Counted from the first letter of the stretch, positions 18,017-28,624 are shown. The stretch: DNA of 64,000 bases from Affinirhizobium lemnae (GCF_022968395.1 NZ_JALJQZ010000020.1:16957-80956), one strand, 5' to 3'. Made by a program: numbers and translations. The notes: generated by a model from the letters alone, not told the origin.

Positions 18017-19159
18017 ATGGATTTTTCGCTGACGGAAGAGCAGGCCGCCATTCGCGAAATGGCAGAAGCCTTCGCCCAGGATGAAGTCGCACCACAAGCG
18101 ATCGAGTGGGATCAAGCCAAGCATTTTCCGGTGGATGTGCTGCGAAACGCCATGGTGCTCGGCCTCGGCGGTATCATGGTCTCCGATGCGCATGGCGGCT
18201 CCGGTCTCGGCCGGATTGAAGCGGTGCTCGTCTATGAAGCGCTTGCAAAGGGGTGTCCGGCTTTCTCCGCCTATCTTTCGATCCACAACATGGTCGCGAG
18301 CATGATCGACAAGCATGGCAGCGAGGTACAGAAATCCGCCTATCTGCCGCGCCTTTGCACCGGCGAATTGTTGGCCTCCTATTGCCTGACGGAACCCTCC
18401 TGCGGCTCGGACGCAGCGGCGCTGACGACCCGGGCTGAGCGTGATGGAGATGATTATCTACTGACCGGCCAGAAAATGTTCATCTCCGGCGCAGGTGCGA
18501 CGGATCTCTATGTCGTCATGGCCCGCACGGGTGGCCCCGGTGCAAAGGGTGTTTCCGCCTTTCTGGTGGAGAAGGAAGCCGCCGGACTCTCCTTCGGTGC
18601 CAATGAAAAGAAAATGGGCTGGAATGCACAGCCAACCCGCACAGTTATGCTCGACAAGGTGCGGGTGAAGGCTGATGCCATGCTGGGTCCGGAAGGGGCC
18701 GGCTTCAAACTGGCCATGGAAGCGCTGGATGGTGGGCGCACCTCCATCGCCGCCTGTTCGCTTGGCGGTGCGCAATCGGCACTCGATAAGGCTATTACCT
18801 ATACCAATGAGCGCAAAGCCTTCGGCCAGAAGCTGAACGAGTTCCAGGCCTTGCAGTTTGCGCTGGCAGAAATGGCGATTGATCTGGAAGTCTCCCGCAC
18901 CTTTCTGTGGCGTGCAGCGGCAGCACTCGATGCGAAGCTGCCGGAAGCAACGCAGCTTTGCGCCATGGCCAAGAAGCATGTCACGGATGCCGGGTTCGAT
19001 GTTGCCAACCGTGCGCTGCAACTGCACGGTGGTTATGGCTATCTAGCAGACTACGGAATCGAGAAGATCGTGCGCGATCTTCGCGTTCACCAGATTCTGG
19101 AAGGTACCAATGAAATCATGCGGCTGATCGTGGCGCGCACTGTTATTGCGCAGGCGTGA
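18017..19159 (+). CDS. Isobutyryl-CoA dehydrogenase-like acyl-CoA dehydrogenase
   Basis: FAD flavoenzyme (380 residues) predicted to oxidise isobutyryl-CoA to methacrylyl-CoA in valine breakdown, passing electrons to ETF. Acyl-CoA dehydrogenase signatures are present: [19 protein letters not shown] near residue 118, [20 protein letters not shown], and the catalytic glutamate in LEGTNEIMR (Glu362) at the usual C-terminal position. The substrate call rests on similarity of the overall pattern to the ACAD8 type and on context: it follows the bkd genes and precedes an enoyl-CoA hydratase, while a separate isovaleryl-CoA dehydrogenase is encoded downstream. The alternative is a 2-methylbutyryl-CoA or general short-chain dehydrogenase. 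GAGGAGGG precedes the start. Confidence 0.82.
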   Translation: MDFSLTEEQAAIREMAEAFAQDEVAPQAIEWDQAKHFPVDVLRNAMVLGLGGIMVSDAHGGSGLGRIEAVLVYEALAKGCPAFSAYLSIHNMVASMIDKHGSEVQKSAYLPRLCTGELLASYCLTEPSCGSDAAALTTRAERDGDDYLLTGQKMFISGAGATDLYVVMARTGGPGAKGVSAFLVEKEAAGLSFGANEKKMGWNAQPTRTVMLDKVRVKADAMLGPEGAGFKLAMEALDGGRTSIAACSLGGAQSALDKAITYTNERKAFGQKLNEFQALQFALAEMAIDLEVSRTFLWRAAAALDAKLPEATQLCAMAKKHVTDAGFDVANRALQLHGGYGYLADYGIEKIVRDLRVHQILEGTNEIMRLIVARTVIAQA

Positions 19160-19181
19160 GCGGGCCGAAGGGAGAGACACC

Positions 19182-19955
19182 ATGACCTACAAAACAATTC
19201 TGACGGAACGTCGCGATAGCGTGCTTCTTATCCGCCTTAACCGCCCGGAAGCTCTGAACGCCTTGAATTCCACCGTCGCGCAGGAATTGATTGCCGTTAC
19301 GGCTGCGGCGGATGTCGACCCGGCCATTGGCTGCGTGGTTCTCACCGGCTCGGAAAAGGCTTTCGCGGCAGGCGCTGATATCAAGGAAATGCAGCCGCTG
19401 ACGTTTCAGGATGTGGCCGTCACCGACAAGTTTTCGGAATGGTCGCTGTTTACCAACCGCCGCAAGCCAATCATTGCTGCCGTGTCGGGGTTTGCGCTGG
19501 GCGGTGGCTGCGAACTTGCCATGATGTGCGATTTCATTCTGGCATCGGATACGGCCAAGTTCGGCCAGCCGGAAATCAAGCTCGGCACTATTCCCGGCAT
19601 GGGCGGTTCGCAGCGGCTGACCCGGTTTGTTGGCAAGTCCAAGGCCATGGATATGGTTCTGACAGGTCGAATGATGGATGCGGCGGAAGCAGAACGTTGC
19701 GGTCTCGTCAGCCGCGTATTCCCGGCGGCTGATCTGGTGGATGAGGCGGTCAAGGTCGCAGTGGTCGTGGCTGGCATGTCTCAACCGGTGGCGGCCATGG
19801 CGAAGGAAGCAGTCAATCGCGCCTTTGAGACAACGCTTGCCGAGGGTCTGTTGGTCGAGCGCCGCCTGTTCCATTCCACCTTTGCCCTGGAAGATCGCTC
19901 CGAAGGCATGGCTGCTTTCGTGGCGCGCAGGCCGGCTGAATTCAAGAATAGGTAA
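19182..19955 (+). CDS. Enoyl-CoA hydratase (predicted methacrylyl/tiglyl-CoA hydratase)
   Basis: Crotonase-fold hydratase (257 residues) likely to hydrate methacrylyl-CoA (valine) and tiglyl-CoA (isoleucine). The oxyanion-hole segment AAGADIKEM and both catalytic glutamates are present, in [11 protein letters not shown] and [19 protein letters not shown], as in canonical mitochondrial-type ECHS1. The start at 19182 follows GGGAGAG; the frame upstream overlaps the dehydrogenase and is not used. Retention of both glutamates distinguishes it from the two other crotonase-family proteins in the operon. Specificity is inferred from position between two acyl-CoA dehydrogenase genes. Confidence 0.85.
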   Translation: MTYKTILTERRDSVLLIRLNRPEALNALNSTVAQELIAVTAAADVDPAIGCVVLTGSEKAFAAGADIKEMQPLTFQDVAVTDKFSEWSLFTNRRKPIIAAVSGFALGGGCELAMMCDFILASDTAKFGQPEIKLGTIPGMGGSQRLTRFVGKSKAMDMVLTGRMMDAAEAERCGLVSRVFPAADLVDEAVKVAVVVAGMSQPVAAMAKEAVNRAFETTLAEGLLVERRLFHSTFALEDRSEGMAAFVARRPAEFKNR

Positions 19956-19994
19956 GGCATAGATTGCCTCGTGAACGGGAAGGGAGGAGACTTC

Positions 19995-21158
19995 ATGTTT
20001 CACGCTACGATGGGCTTTGATCTGGGAGAGGATGTCGCGGCCCTTCGCGAAACCGTTCAGGCCTGGGCGCAGGAACGGGTGAAGCCGCTGGCTGCCGAGG
20101 TGGATCGCTCGAATAGTTTCCCGAACCAACTCTGGAAGGAGATGGGGGATCTCGGTCTGCTCGGCATCACGGTGGATGAAGCCTATGGCGGCGCGGGCAT
20201 GGGGTATCTGGCGCACACGGTGGCGGTGGAGGAGATTGCGCGCGCCTCCGCCTCCATAAGCCTTTCCTACGGTGCCCATTCCAATCTCTGCGTAAACCAG
20301 ATCAAGCTGAATGGTTCGGAAACTCAGAAGCAGAAATACCTGCCAAAGCTTTTGTCGGGCGAGCATGTCGGCGCACTGGCGATGTCGGAGCCGGGGGCAG
20401 GGTCGGACGTCGTTTCCATGAAACTTCGCGCCGAAAAGCGCGACGGACATTATGTGCTTAAGGGCAACAAATACTGGATCACCAATGGCCCGGATGCCGA
20501 TGTGCTGGTGGTCTATGCCAAGACTGACCCGGAGGCCGGATCGAAGGGCATCACCGCCTTCATCATCGAAAAGAGCATGAAGGGTTTTTCCGCCAGCCCA
20601 CATTTCGACAAGCTGGGCATGCGCGGCTCCAACACGGCAGAGCTGATTTTCGACGGTGTGGAAGTACCCTTTGAAAATGTACTTAGCGAAGAAGGTCGGG
20701 GTGTCCGGGTTCTGATGTCGGGTCTGGATTACGAGCGCGTGGTGCTGTCCGGCATCGGGCTTGGCATCATGGCCGCCTGTCTGGATGAGGTCATGCCCTA
20801 TGTTTCAACCCGCGAGCAGTTCGGCCAGCCCATAGGCAATTTCCAGCTTATGCAGGGCAAGATCGCTGATATGTATGTCAGCCTCAATACCGCGCGCGCC
20901 TATGTTTACGAGGTCGCTAAGGCTTGCGATCGCGGCACGGTCACGCGGCAGGATGCGGCAGGCGCCGTGCTCTATGCCAGTGAGCAGGCCATGGTGCAGG
21001 CCCATCAGGCCGTGCAAGCGTTGGGTGGGGCGGGCTTCCTGAATGATAGCGTGGTGAGCCGTCTGTTCCGCGATGCGAAGCTGATGGAAATCGGCGCAGG
21101 CACGTCCGAAATTCGCCGCATGCTGATTGGCCGGGAGTTGATGGCCGCAATGGCCTGA
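19995..21158 (+). CDS. ivd: Isovaleryl-CoA dehydrogenase
   Basis: FAD acyl-CoA dehydrogenase (387 residues) converting isovaleryl-CoA to 3-methylcrotonyl-CoA in leucine breakdown. The diagnostic feature is that the catalytic glutamate lies in the internal helix ([11 protein letters not shown], Glu247), matching Glu254 of human IVD, whereas the usual C-terminal position is occupied by glycine ([11 protein letters not shown]). Other signatures: [39 protein letters not shown], and [22 protein letters not shown]. The start at 19995 is preceded by AGGGAGGAG. It lies next to the methylcrotonyl-CoA carboxylase subunits that use its product. Confidence 0.93.
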   Translation: MFHATMGFDLGEDVAALRETVQAWAQERVKPLAAEVDRSNSFPNQLWKEMGDLGLLGITVDEAYGGAGMGYLAHTVAVEEIARASASISLSYGAHSNLCVNQIKLNGSETQKQKYLPKLLSGEHVGALAMSEPGAGSDVVSMKLRAEKRDGHYVLKGNKYWITNGPDADVLVVYAKTDPEAGSKGITAFIIEKSMKGFSASPHFDKLGMRGSNTAELIFDGVEVPFENVLSEEGRGVRVLMSGLDYERVVLSGIGLGIMAACLDEVMPYVSTREQFGQPIGNFQLMQGKIADMYVSLNTARAYVYEVAKACDRGTVTRQDAAGAVLYASEQAMVQAHQAVQALGGAGFLNDSVVSRLFRDAKLMEIGAGTSEIRRMLIGRELMAAMA

Positions 21159-21194
21159 ACCTGCTCGCCTGTGGCGCAACGGCTGGAGGAGCCG

Positions 21195-22799
21195 ATGAAA
21201 CTGAAGTCCCAACACTTTGCCGGATCGGAGAGCGCGAAAAAGAACCGCGCTGCGCATCTGGCCATGCTGGAAACCATTCGCGCGGCGGCAGAGCTTGCTG
21301 CGCACGGGGGTGGCGAAGAGGCGCGCAAGCGGCACGCAAGCCGAGGCAAGATGCTGCCGCGGGAGCGCGTGGCCAGCCTTCTGGATATCGGATCTCCCTT
21401 TCTGGAAATCGGCGCAACGGCTGCTCATGATATGTATGAGGGTGCTGCACCTGCGGCTGGCCTGATTGCAGGTGTCGGTCGCGTCGAGGGGCAGGACGTC
21501 ATGGTCGTCGCCAATGATGCGACGGTGAAGGGCGGCACCTATTATCCAATGACAGTGAAGAAGCATTTGCGGGCGCAGGAAATTGCAGAAGCCTGCAATC
21601 TGCCCTGCATCTATCTAGTGGATAGCGGCGGTGCCAACCTGCCGAACCAGGATGAGGTCTTCCCGGATCGCGATCACTTCGGCCGAATCTTCTTCAATCA
21701 GGCCCAGATGAGCGCCAAGGGCATAGCACAGATCGCAGTCGTCATGGGGTCCTGCACGGCGGGCGGTGCTTACGTGCCTGCCATGTCGGACGTTTCCATC
21801 ATCGTGCGGGATCAGGGTACGATCTTTCTGGCTGGTCCACCGCTGGTAAAGGCTGCGACCGGCGAGGTCGTCAGCGCGGAAGATCTGGGAGGCGGTAATG
21901 TCCATACGCGCCTTTCCGGCGTGGCGGACTATCTGGCGGAAGACGATGCCCATGCGCTGGCGCTTGCCCGTCGCGCTGTGGCCAATCTCAACCGCAATAA
22001 GCTCCACTCCGTTCAATGGCAGGCACCGGAACTCCCAGCCTATGATCCGGAGGAACTGCTGGATGTGGTGCCCGCCGACCTGCGCACGCCCTATGACATT
22101 CGTGAGGTGATCGCCCGCGTGGTGGACGGCAGCCGCTTCGATGAATTCAAGACGCGCTTCGGCGAAACACTGGTGTGTGGTTTTGCGCATATCATGGGGT
22201 GCCCGGTCGGCATCGTCGCGAACAATGGTGTCTTGTTCTCCGAAAGTGCGCAGAAAGGCGCGCACTTTGTGGAGCTATGTTCGCAGCGCGGCATTCCGCT
22301 GGTGTTCCTACAAAACATAACCGGCTTCATGGTGGGCAGGAGATACGAAAATGAAGGTATTGCCCGGCACGGCGCAAAGATGGTGACAGCGGTCGCAACG
22401 ACTGCCGTACCGAAAATCACCATGCTCGTCGGCGGCTCTTTCGGGGCGGGAAATTATGGCATGGCGGGTCGTGCCTTCTCGCCCCGCTTTTTATGGACAT
22501 GGCCGAATTCGCGTATTTCGGTCATGGGCGGGGAACAGGCTGCGGGTGTTCTGGCTACCGTTCGCCGCGAAGGCATCGAGCGCAAAGGTGGTAGCTGGAG
22601 TGCGGATGAGGAAGCCGAGTTCAAGCGCCCGACACTGGATATGTTCGAGCGGCAGAGCCACCCGCTCTATGCCTCGGCCCGTCTCTGGGACGATGGGATC
22701 GTGGACCCGCGCAAGACGCGTGAAGTGCTTGCCCTTTCACTTTCCGCCAGCCTGAACGCGCCAATCGGGGAAACCCGGTTCGGCCTTTTCCGCATGTAA
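21195..22799 (+). CDS. mccB: 3-methylcrotonyl-CoA carboxylase beta (carboxyltransferase) subunit
   Basis: Carboxyltransferase subunit (534 residues) that moves CO2 from biotin to 3-methylcrotonyl-CoA, giving 3-methylglutaconyl-CoA. Two crotonase-like carboxyltransferase halves are seen; typical stretches are [51 protein letters not shown] and, in the C-terminal half, [20 protein letters not shown] and [20 protein letters not shown]. These match MCCase beta rather than propionyl-CoA carboxylase beta. The start at 21195 follows GGAGGAG. The alpha subunit gene follows after 20 bases. The subunit order beta then alpha between ivd and HMG-CoA lyase is common in proteobacteria. Confidence 0.93.
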   Translation: MKLKSQHFAGSESAKKNRAAHLAMLETIRAAAELAAHGGGEEARKRHASRGKMLPRERVASLLDIGSPFLEIGATAAHDMYEGAAPAAGLIAGVGRVEGQDVMVVANDATVKGGTYYPMTVKKHLRAQEIAEACNLPCIYLVDSGGANLPNQDEVFPDRDHFGRIFFNQAQMSAKGIAQIAVVMGSCTAGGAYVPAMSDVSIIVRDQGTIFLAGPPLVKAATGEVVSAEDLGGGNVHTRLSGVADYLAEDDAHALALARRAVANLNRNKLHSVQWQAPELPAYDPEELLDVVPADLRTPYDIREVIARVVDGSRFDEFKTRFGETLVCGFAHIMGCPVGIVANNGVLFSESAQKGAHFVELCSQRGIPLVFLQNITGFMVGRRYENEGIARHGAKMVTAVATTAVPKITMLVGGSFGAGNYGMAGRAFSPRFLWTWPNSRISVMGGEQAAGVLATVRREGIERKGGSWSADEEAEFKRPTLDMFERQSHPLYASARLWDDGIVDPRKTREVLALSLSASLNAPIGETRFGLFRM

Positions 22800-22819
22800 C
22801 GGCAAAAGGGGAGAGAACA

Positions 22820-24772
22820 ATGTTTCGCAAGATCCTGATTGCCAATCGCGGTGAGATTGCCTGCCGCATCATCAAGACAGTCCGCCAAATGGGCGTCTCG
22901 ACGGTTGCCGTTTATTCGGCGGCAGACCGAAATGCGCTCCATGTAAAGCTGGCGGATGAGGCGGTTTGCATCGGCGGTGCAGCTCCCAAGGAGAGCTACC
23001 TGAAGGGTGAGGCCATTATCGCCGCTGCGCTTCAAACGGGTGCGGAGGCGATCCATCCCGGCTACGGTTTTCTGTCGGAAAACCCGGATTTCGTTGAAGC
23101 AGTGAAGACAACCGGTCTCGTCTTCATCGGCCCTTCCGCTGAGGCCATCCGTGCCATGGGCTTGAAGGATGCGGCAAAGGCGCTGATGGAAAAGGCGGGC
23201 GTTCCTGTTGTTCCCGGTTATCACGGGGATAATCAGGACGGTGCATTTTTGGCTCAGCAGGCCGAACGCATCGGCTATCCGGTACTTATCAAGGCCGTCG
23301 CCGGTGGTGGTGGCAAGGGAATGCGGCGGGTGGAAAGCGCTTCCGACTTTGCCGATGCGCTTCGCTCCGCCAAGGCGGAAGCTGCAAATGCTTTCGGCAA
23401 TGATGCCGTTCTCATCGAGAAATATGTCGCTGCGCCTCGTCATATCGAGGTGCAGGTGTTTGGTGATGGCATAGACGCTGTGCACCTTGTTGAGCGGGAT
23501 TGCTCGCTCCAACGGCGACATCAGAAGGTCATAGAGGAGGCACCAGCCCCCGGTATGACGCTTGAGATGCGCCAAGCCATGGGATCGGCGGCGGTCAAGG
23601 CTGCGAAGGCCATCGGCTATTCCGGTGCTGGCACCATCGAATTCATTGTCGATGGGTCTGAAGGGCTGCGCCCGGATCGCTTTTGGTTCATGGAAATGAA
23701 CACCCGGCTTCAGGTAGAACATCCCGTAACGGAAGCCATTACCGGGCTCGATCTGGTGGAGTGGCAGCTGCGCGTGGCAAGTGGCGAGCGGCTGCCGCTT
23801 GGCCAAGATGACATCCGGCTGAACGGCCATGCCTTCGAGGCCCGGCTTTATGCGGAAGACGTGGAGGCCGGTTTCCTGCCCGCAACGGGCAGGCTGGCAC
23901 ATCTGACTTTTCCCAGCAACTGCCGTGCCGATACCGGTGTTCGTAGCGGCGATGAGATCTCGCCCTGGTACGATCCGATGATCGCCAAGATCATCACCCA
24001 CGGGCCGACGCGTGACATCGCGCTTTCAAAGCTTTCCCGCGCCTTGGATGAAACTCAGGTTGCAGGAACGGTGACGAACCTGACATTCCTGGCCGCGCTT
24101 TCCCGTCATGAAGGATTTGCCAAAGGCGAAGTCGATACAGGGTTGATTGCCCGAGACCTTGCTGCGCTGACCGCAAAGCCGGAGAGCCGTAGGCAAGAGA
24201 TGGCTATGGCGGCCTTGGCTGCTTTGCATGCTGCGGCAATTCCCAACGATCCGCTTGCCGGATTTTCTCTCTGGGCACCACTGGACCAAAAGATTGCTCT
24301 GGAACAGGCGGGAGAAACGCTGGAGATGAGGCTTCAACTCACTCACCCCGATCAAGCGCAGGCATCAATTGAAGGTGAGGTGTTTTCGGCGGTGCGGCAT
24401 GCTTCCTGCTGGTCGCTCGAAGGGCAGTCCGGCTTTCAGGTTGTTGAAGCCGAGGGTTTCCATGTCTTCTCGTCCGGGCGCTCATTGAGCTTTCGCTTGC
24501 ACGATCCGCTTGATCGCGATCAGTCGCCCTGTCCCGGCGGTGATGTAACGCTGGCACCGATGCCAGGACTGGTGCGCGCTTTATTGGTGCAAGCGGGGGA
24601 GACGGTGGATGCCGGTCAGCATCTGTGTGTGCTGGAAGCTATGAAGATGGAGCACACGCTCAAAGCCGCGCGGGCAGGCCGTGTCGCGGAGGTGTTCGTC
24701 GCCGAAGGAGAGCAGATTTCCGCAGGCGATCCGCTGGTTCAGCTGGAGCCGGAGGCTGTGCCGCATGGCTGA
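22820..24772 (+). CDS. mccA: 3-methylcrotonyl-CoA carboxylase alpha (biotin) subunit
   Basis: Biotin-carrying subunit (650 residues) that carboxylates biotin with ATP and bicarbonate. Domains: biotin carboxylase (about 1-450) beginning MFRKILIANRGEIACRIIKT, with ATP-grasp GGGGKGMRRVE and the EMNTRLQVEHPVTE motif; a middle coupling domain; and a C-terminal biotinyl domain with the biotin acceptor Lys609 in LEAMKMEHT. Length matches MCCase alpha. GGGGAGAG precedes the start. Its 3' end overlaps the HMG-CoA lyase gene by eight bases in another frame, indicating translational coupling along the leucine pathway genes. Confidence 0.93.
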   Translation: MFRKILIANRGEIACRIIKTVRQMGVSTVAVYSAADRNALHVKLADEAVCIGGAAPKESYLKGEAIIAAALQTGAEAIHPGYGFLSENPDFVEAVKTTGLVFIGPSAEAIRAMGLKDAAKALMEKAGVPVVPGYHGDNQDGAFLAQQAERIGYPVLIKAVAGGGGKGMRRVESASDFADALRSAKAEAANAFGNDAVLIEKYVAAPRHIEVQVFGDGIDAVHLVERDCSLQRRHQKVIEEAPAPGMTLEMRQAMGSAAVKAAKAIGYSGAGTIEFIVDGSEGLRPDRFWFMEMNTRLQVEHPVTEAITGLDLVEWQLRVASGERLPLGQDDIRLNGHAFEARLYAEDVEAGFLPATGRLAHLTFPSNCRADTGVRSGDEISPWYDPMIAKIITHGPTRDIALSKLSRALDETQVAGTVTNLTFLAALSRHEGFAKGEVDTGLIARDLAALTAKPESRRQEMAMAALAALHAAAIPNDPLAGFSLWAPLDQKIALEQAGETLEMRLQLTHPDQAQASIEGEVFSAVRHASCWSLEGQSGFQVVEAEGFHVFSSGRSLSFRLHDPLDRDQSPCPGGDVTLAPMPGLVRALLVQAGETVDAGQHLCVLEAMKMEHTLKAARAGRVAEVFVAEGEQISAGDPLVQLEPEAVPHG

Positions 24773-25622
24773 ATTCGTGGAGCTTTATGAGGTCGGTCCA
24801 CGCGACGGGCTGCAGAACGAGAAGCGGGTGATCCCGACCTCTGATAAGCTAGCTCTGATCGAAAAGCTCAATCGCTGCGGGTTTCGCCGTATCGAGGCCA
24901 CCAGTTTTGTCAGTCCCAAATGGGTGCCGCAAATGGCAGATGCGGCAGAGGTGATGGCGGGTGTTCCACGTCGCGAAGGTCTTTCCTATGCGGTGCTTGT
25001 ACCGAACCTGAGGGGATACGAGGCTGTAAGGCTGGCCGGTGCTGATGAGGTGGCAATCTTTGTTGCGGCCACAGAGGGGTTCAGCCGTGCCAATCTCAAT
25101 GCTTCGATTGCCGAGAGTGTTGAGCGCCTAAAGCCAGTGGCCGAAGCGGCGCTGGCCGATGATGTCAGGCTTCGCGGCTATGTGTCGGTTGTTATCGATT
25201 GCCCCTTCGAGGGCCGTGTTGAACCCGCACAGGTTGCCCGTGTTGCAGACCGGTTGGCGGCACTCGGTTGCCATGAAATTTCGCTTGGAGAGACGCTGGG
25301 GCGCGGCACGCCGCAAGCCGTGGCAGCCATGCTGGAAGCTGTACTGGATGTCGTTCCGGCTGGAAAACTGGCAGGGCATTTTCATGATACCGGCGGTCGG
25401 GCGCTCCACAATATCGATGTGGCGCTGGAAAAGGGGTTGCGGGTGTTCGATGCCTCGGTCGGTGGCTTGGGCGGCTGCCCCTATGCGCCGGGGGCGGCGG
25501 GCAATGTGGCAACGGAAGCCGTGGCGCGGCATCTAGCTGCATCAGGTTTCGAGACCGGTCTCGATTTGGATGCATTGGACGAAGCAGCGGCCTTCGCCAA
25601 GACCTTGAGGAGCGGCACATGA
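24765..25622 (+). CDS. Hydroxymethylglutaryl-CoA lyase
   Basis: TIM-barrel lyase (285 residues) splitting HMG-CoA into acetyl-CoA and acetoacetate, the last leucine-specific step. The family start EVGPRDGLQNEK contains the catalytic Arg13-Asp14, the metal-ligand HFHDTGGRALHN motif follows near residue 205, and the signature with the active-site cysteine, GGCPYAPGAAGNVATE (Cys238), is intact. The start at 24765 lies inside the end of mccA (8-base overlap); longer upstream starts would run deep into mccA. The stop overlaps the next hydratase start as ATGA. Symbol left empty because usage varies (mvaB, hmgL). Confidence 0.92.
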   Translation: MAEFVELYEVGPRDGLQNEKRVIPTSDKLALIEKLNRCGFRRIEATSFVSPKWVPQMADAAEVMAGVPRREGLSYAVLVPNLRGYEAVRLAGADEVAIFVAATEGFSRANLNASIAESVERLKPVAEAALADDVRLRGYVSVVIDCPFEGRVEPAQVARVADRLAALGCHEISLGETLGRGTPQAVAAMLEAVLDVVPAGKLAGHFHDTGGRALHNIDVALEKGLRVFDASVGGLGGCPYAPGAAGNVATEAVARHLAASGFETGLDLDALDEAAAFAKTLRSGT

Positions 25623-26404
25623 GCAAGGCGATCAAGATCGACGTTGACGCGCGTGGCATCGTTCAGCTTCGTCTGAACCGCCCAGAAAAGCGCAATGCCC
25701 TATCAGTGCAGATGATCGCGGAACTGACGGAGTTTGCCGCAGGCGCGCAAAGTCGGCGCGATTGGCGGGCTATTATTCTCTCCGGTGAGGGAGCGACATT
25801 TTGTGCCGGTGGCGATCTGGACTGGATGCGCCAGCAAATGCAGTCTGATCGGCAAACGCGCATGGCGGAGGCGCGCAAACTCGCAACCATGCTAGGCGCA
25901 TTGAACGCGCTGCCGCAGCCGTTGATCGGCGCCATCCATGGCAGCGCTTTCGGCGGCGGTGTGGGTATGGCCTGTGTGTGTGATCTGGTGCTGGCCACGC
26001 CGGAGACCTTGTTTGGTCTGACAGAAACACGGCTCGGCATCATTCCGGCAACTATTGGCCCCTATGTTCTGGCGCGGATGGGCGAGGGGCGGGCACGACG
26101 CGTGTTCATGTCGGCGAAGCGGTTTTCGGCTGTGGAAGCCGTAGAACTCGGGATCGTGTCGCGTGTCGTGAGTGCGGACACCTTGATGAACGAAGCGGTT
26201 GCGGAAGCGGAGCTTTATCTTTCAACGGCACCGGGTGCTGTTGCTTCTGCAAAGGCGCTTGCGCGTTCTCTCTGCCGATCACTCGACGCTGACGGGATCG
26301 AGGAAAGCATCATCGCACTGGCCGATGCCTGGGAGCAGGATGAGGCTAAAGAAGGCATTGCCGCCTTCTTCGAAAAGCGTAAACCCCACTGGGATCACAG
26401 TTAA
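25619..26404 (+). CDS. Crotonase-family protein, predicted methylglutaconyl-CoA hydratase
   Basis: Crotonase-fold protein (261 residues) predicted to hydrate 3-methylglutaconyl-CoA to HMG-CoA, filling the step between MCCase and HMG-CoA lyase. Motifs: FCAGGDLDWM oxyanion segment, AFGGGVGMACVCD, and GLTETRLGIIPATIGPYVL, a stretch typical of AUH-type and liuC-type hydratases. The first glutamate position is Val-Gly here and the second is in the TETRLG motif, as in that subgroup. The ATG overlaps the lyase stop. Assignment rests on the pathway gap and the TETRLGIIPATI stretch. Confidence 0.86.
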   Translation: MSKAIKIDVDARGIVQLRLNRPEKRNALSVQMIAELTEFAAGAQSRRDWRAIILSGEGATFCAGGDLDWMRQQMQSDRQTRMAEARKLATMLGALNALPQPLIGAIHGSAFGGGVGMACVCDLVLATPETLFGLTETRLGIIPATIGPYVLARMGEGRARRVFMSAKRFSAVEAVELGIVSRVVSADTLMNEAVAEAELYLSTAPGAVASAKALARSLCRSLDADGIEESIIALADAWEQDEAKEGIAAFFEKRKPHWDHS

Positions 26405-26428
26405 GTCCGTCATGACAGGATATTCGGC

Positions 26429-27466
26429 ATGAACAATTCCGACCTCACCATCCGCGTCGAAGGCCGTGTCGGCTATATCACGCTAACCCGCCCCAAGGTG
26501 CTGAATGCGGTGAACGAAGCCATCGTTGACGGCATGACCGACGCAATGACCCGCTGGAGGGATGATCCCGCTATCTCGCTGGTCATGGCGGATTCCGATA
26601 GTGAACGTGCCTTCTCTGCTGGTGGCGATCTGTCGGCCATGTACGAACATGGGCGGGCCGGTCAGTTCGATGCCGGAAATGCCTTCTGGCGGTATGAGTA
26701 TCGGCTGAATGCGATGATCGCGCACTATCCGAAACCTTATGTTGCCTTCATGGATGGCATCGTCATGGGCGGTGGTGTGGGGCTTTCGGCCCATGGTTCG
26801 CACAGGATCGTGACGGAGCATTCCGTTGTCGCCATGCCGGAATGCAGCATCGGCCTCATTACCGATGTCGGAGGCACCTATCTCCTTCATCAGGCACCTG
26901 GTCATCTGGGCGAATATCTGGGACTGACCGGCACGCGCATGAACGGTGCCGACGCCATCTACGCCAACCTTGCGGATCATTATGTCGAGCGTGAAAAGCT
27001 GGCAGCTCTCAAAGCCAGACTGATAGAAACTGGCGATGCAACGGTCATCTCTGAATTCTCGTCAACACCGCCAACCTCGGTTCTCGCCGGAAGACAGGCG
27101 GAAATCGATCACGCTTTTAGCGGTGAGACCGTCCACGATATCGTCGATCGTCTAAGCGGTCTGTCGTCCGAATGGGCCATGAAGGCGCTGGAAGCCATTC
27201 GCGGTGGTTCCCCCATCTCGCTTCAGGCAACGCTGAAAGCCATTCGTGAGGCGGACACGCTGGAAATCGGCATTCGCAATGAATACCGCTTCGTTTCTCG
27301 CGTCCTGGAGCATGGCGATTTCATCGAAGGCATTCGCGCGGTGATCGTCGACAAGGATCGCAATCCGCGCTGGAAATATGCCGTTTTGGATGATGTGCCG
27401 AAGGAGCTTCTTGCGCTGATGATGCAGGAAGCCGAAGGCGGGGATTTGCTGCTCCCCGCCCGCTGA
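26429..27466 (+). CDS. 3-hydroxyisobutyryl-CoA hydrolase
   Basis: Crotonase-superfamily thioesterase (345 residues, longer than hydratases and normal for HIBCH) that frees 3-hydroxyisobutyrate in the valine pathway. Visible motifs: TLTRPKVLNAVN, FSAGGDLSAMYEHG, DGIVMGGGVGLSAHGSHRIV and MPECSIGLITDVGGTYLL, with the HIBCH-type Glu/Asp pair in the last. AGGA lies eight bases upstream of the start. It closes the branched-chain operon, ending four bases before the stop of the convergent dehydratase gene. The next enzyme, 3-hydroxyisobutyrate dehydrogenase, is not adjacent, but a candidate is encoded at 57440-58318. Confidence 0.9.
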   Translation: MNNSDLTIRVEGRVGYITLTRPKVLNAVNEAIVDGMTDAMTRWRDDPAISLVMADSDSERAFSAGGDLSAMYEHGRAGQFDAGNAFWRYEYRLNAMIAHYPKPYVAFMDGIVMGGGVGLSAHGSHRIVTEHSVVAMPECSIGLITDVGGTYLLHQAPGHLGEYLGLTGTRMNGADAIYANLADHYVEREKLAALKARLIETGDATVISEFSSTPPTSVLAGRQAEIDHAFSGETVHDIVDRLSGLSSEWAMKALEAIRGGSPISLQATLKAIREADTLEIGIRNEYRFVSRVLEHGDFIEGIRAVIVDKDRNPRWKYAVLDDVPKELLALMMQEAEGGDLLLPAR

Positions 27467-27470
27467 TCGA

Positions 27471-28589
27471 TCAGGAAAGAGATTTTCCGTAGCGCTCAAC
27501 GCTTTCGGCCAAGGGTGTCGTGCTTGCCCCCGGCTGTTGCGGGCGCAGGAAAATGCCGTCCTTCACGTGAGAAGGCTCGTGGAAGTGATCCTTGATCCAG
27601 GGGATATATTCGAGGATTGTTGAGGCCGGGTGCCAGTAGCTGAGATGCACATGCACCTGGCTCATCTCGCCAGCGTGAGGTACGACCGGCAGCCGGTTCG
27701 CGAGTGCCAGATCGGCGACCTGGATGTATTCGGTGATGCCGCCGAGCCGGGTCACATCCGGCTGCACATACTGAACCGCTCCCGCATTGATGAAGCTGCG
27801 GAAAGCATCCACGGTGTAGAGCTGTTCGCCCAATGCGACGGGTATCGATGTATTGCGGGCAAGCGCTGCATGACTGGCGATATCGTCATACCACATGGGT
27901 TCCTCGAACCAGTAGATATCCAGTCCTTTAGCCCGTGCGCAGAAGCGCTGGCAGGTTGGAAGATCCCAGCGACCGTTCGCGTCGATCGCGATGCGAACAT
28001 TGTTCCCCACACGGGCGCGCACGGCGGCGAGGCGCTCGATGTCCGTATTCGGATCATCATGGCCGACCTTGATCTTGATGCGGGTGAAGCCCTCTTCTTC
28101 CACAGCCCGCGCCGAGCCGGCGATCAACGCTTCCTTCGAGAAGGAAATCCAGCCGATGTCGGTGTTATAGGCCTCCAACTTTTCGGTTCTCGCTCCGCCC
28201 AGCAGTGACCACAAAGGAACGCCCGCCTTCTTGGCCGCGAGATCCCACAGTGCGACATCCACCGCTGCCAGCGCCAGATGCGTAATGCCCGCGCGCCCGA
28301 CCCATTGAAGAGCCGGGTAGCGTGCGAGCTTCGTCCAGAGACGCTGATGGTCCGCCGCATCCTCTCCCAAAAGTAGCGGCGTATAGCAATCGCGAATGCA
28401 GGCGGTGATCAGCCTGTCCGAGGCCAGATGCGCATGTGTTCCGGTAAAGCCGTAGCCTTCCAGGCCATCAGCCGTTGTGATCTTTGCGCCGACCACGCCC
28501 CAATGCGTGATGCTGTGGGTGGAGTCGGAGATCGAATCCGATGTGAGCGGCAAATGCAGAATGAACGGTTCGACGGCAGTAATTTTCAT
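27471..28589 (-). CDS. Enolase-superfamily sugar-acid dehydratase (mandelate racemase subgroup)
   Basis: Mandelate-racemase-type enzyme (372 residues) expected to abstract a proton alpha to a carboxylate, most likely dehydrating an aldonic or aldaric acid. Key residues seen: the KxK motif Lys172/Lys174 (IKIKVG), metal ligands Asp203, Glu229 and Glu255 (IDANGRW, WFEEP, LGEQ), and the His-Asp dyad Asp278/His305 ([14 protein letters not shown]). Having both KxK and His on opposite faces marks the MR subgroup. GGAGGAGG precedes the start. A GntR gene lies 35 bases upstream in the same direction, and an Ldh2-type dehydrogenase gene is divergent, so it belongs to a small sugar-acid or hydroxy-acid module. 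Exact substrate unknown. Confidence 0.82.
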   Translation of the reverse strand: MKITAVEPFILHLPLTSDSISDSTHSITHWGVVGAKITTADGLEGYGFTGTHAHLASDRLITACIRDCYTPLLLGEDAADHQRLWTKLARYPALQWVGRAGITHLALAAVDVALWDLAAKKAGVPLWSLLGGARTEKLEAYNTDIGWISFSKEALIAGSARAVEEEGFTRIKIKVGHDDPNTDIERLAAVRARVGNNVRIAIDANGRWDLPTCQRFCARAKGLDIYWFEEPMWYDDIASHAALARNTSIPVALGEQLYTVDAFRSFINAGAVQYVQPDVTRLGGITEYIQVADLALANRLPVVPHAGEMSQVHVHLSYWHPASTILEYIPWIKDHFHEPSHVKDGIFLRPQQPGASTTPLAESVERYGKSLS

Positions 28590-28624
28590 TGCGGATCCTC
28601 CTCCAGGATATCGAATGGCTACCG

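Noticed and set aside
19143..20603. 486-codon minus-strand open frame
   Set aside because: Antisense to the enoyl-CoA hydratase and isovaleryl-CoA dehydrogenase genes, with no recognisable motif or ribosome site.
22667..24001. 444-codon minus-strand open frame
   Set aside because: Antisense shadow of the methylcrotonyl-CoA carboxylase alpha gene, which has intact catalytic motifs.
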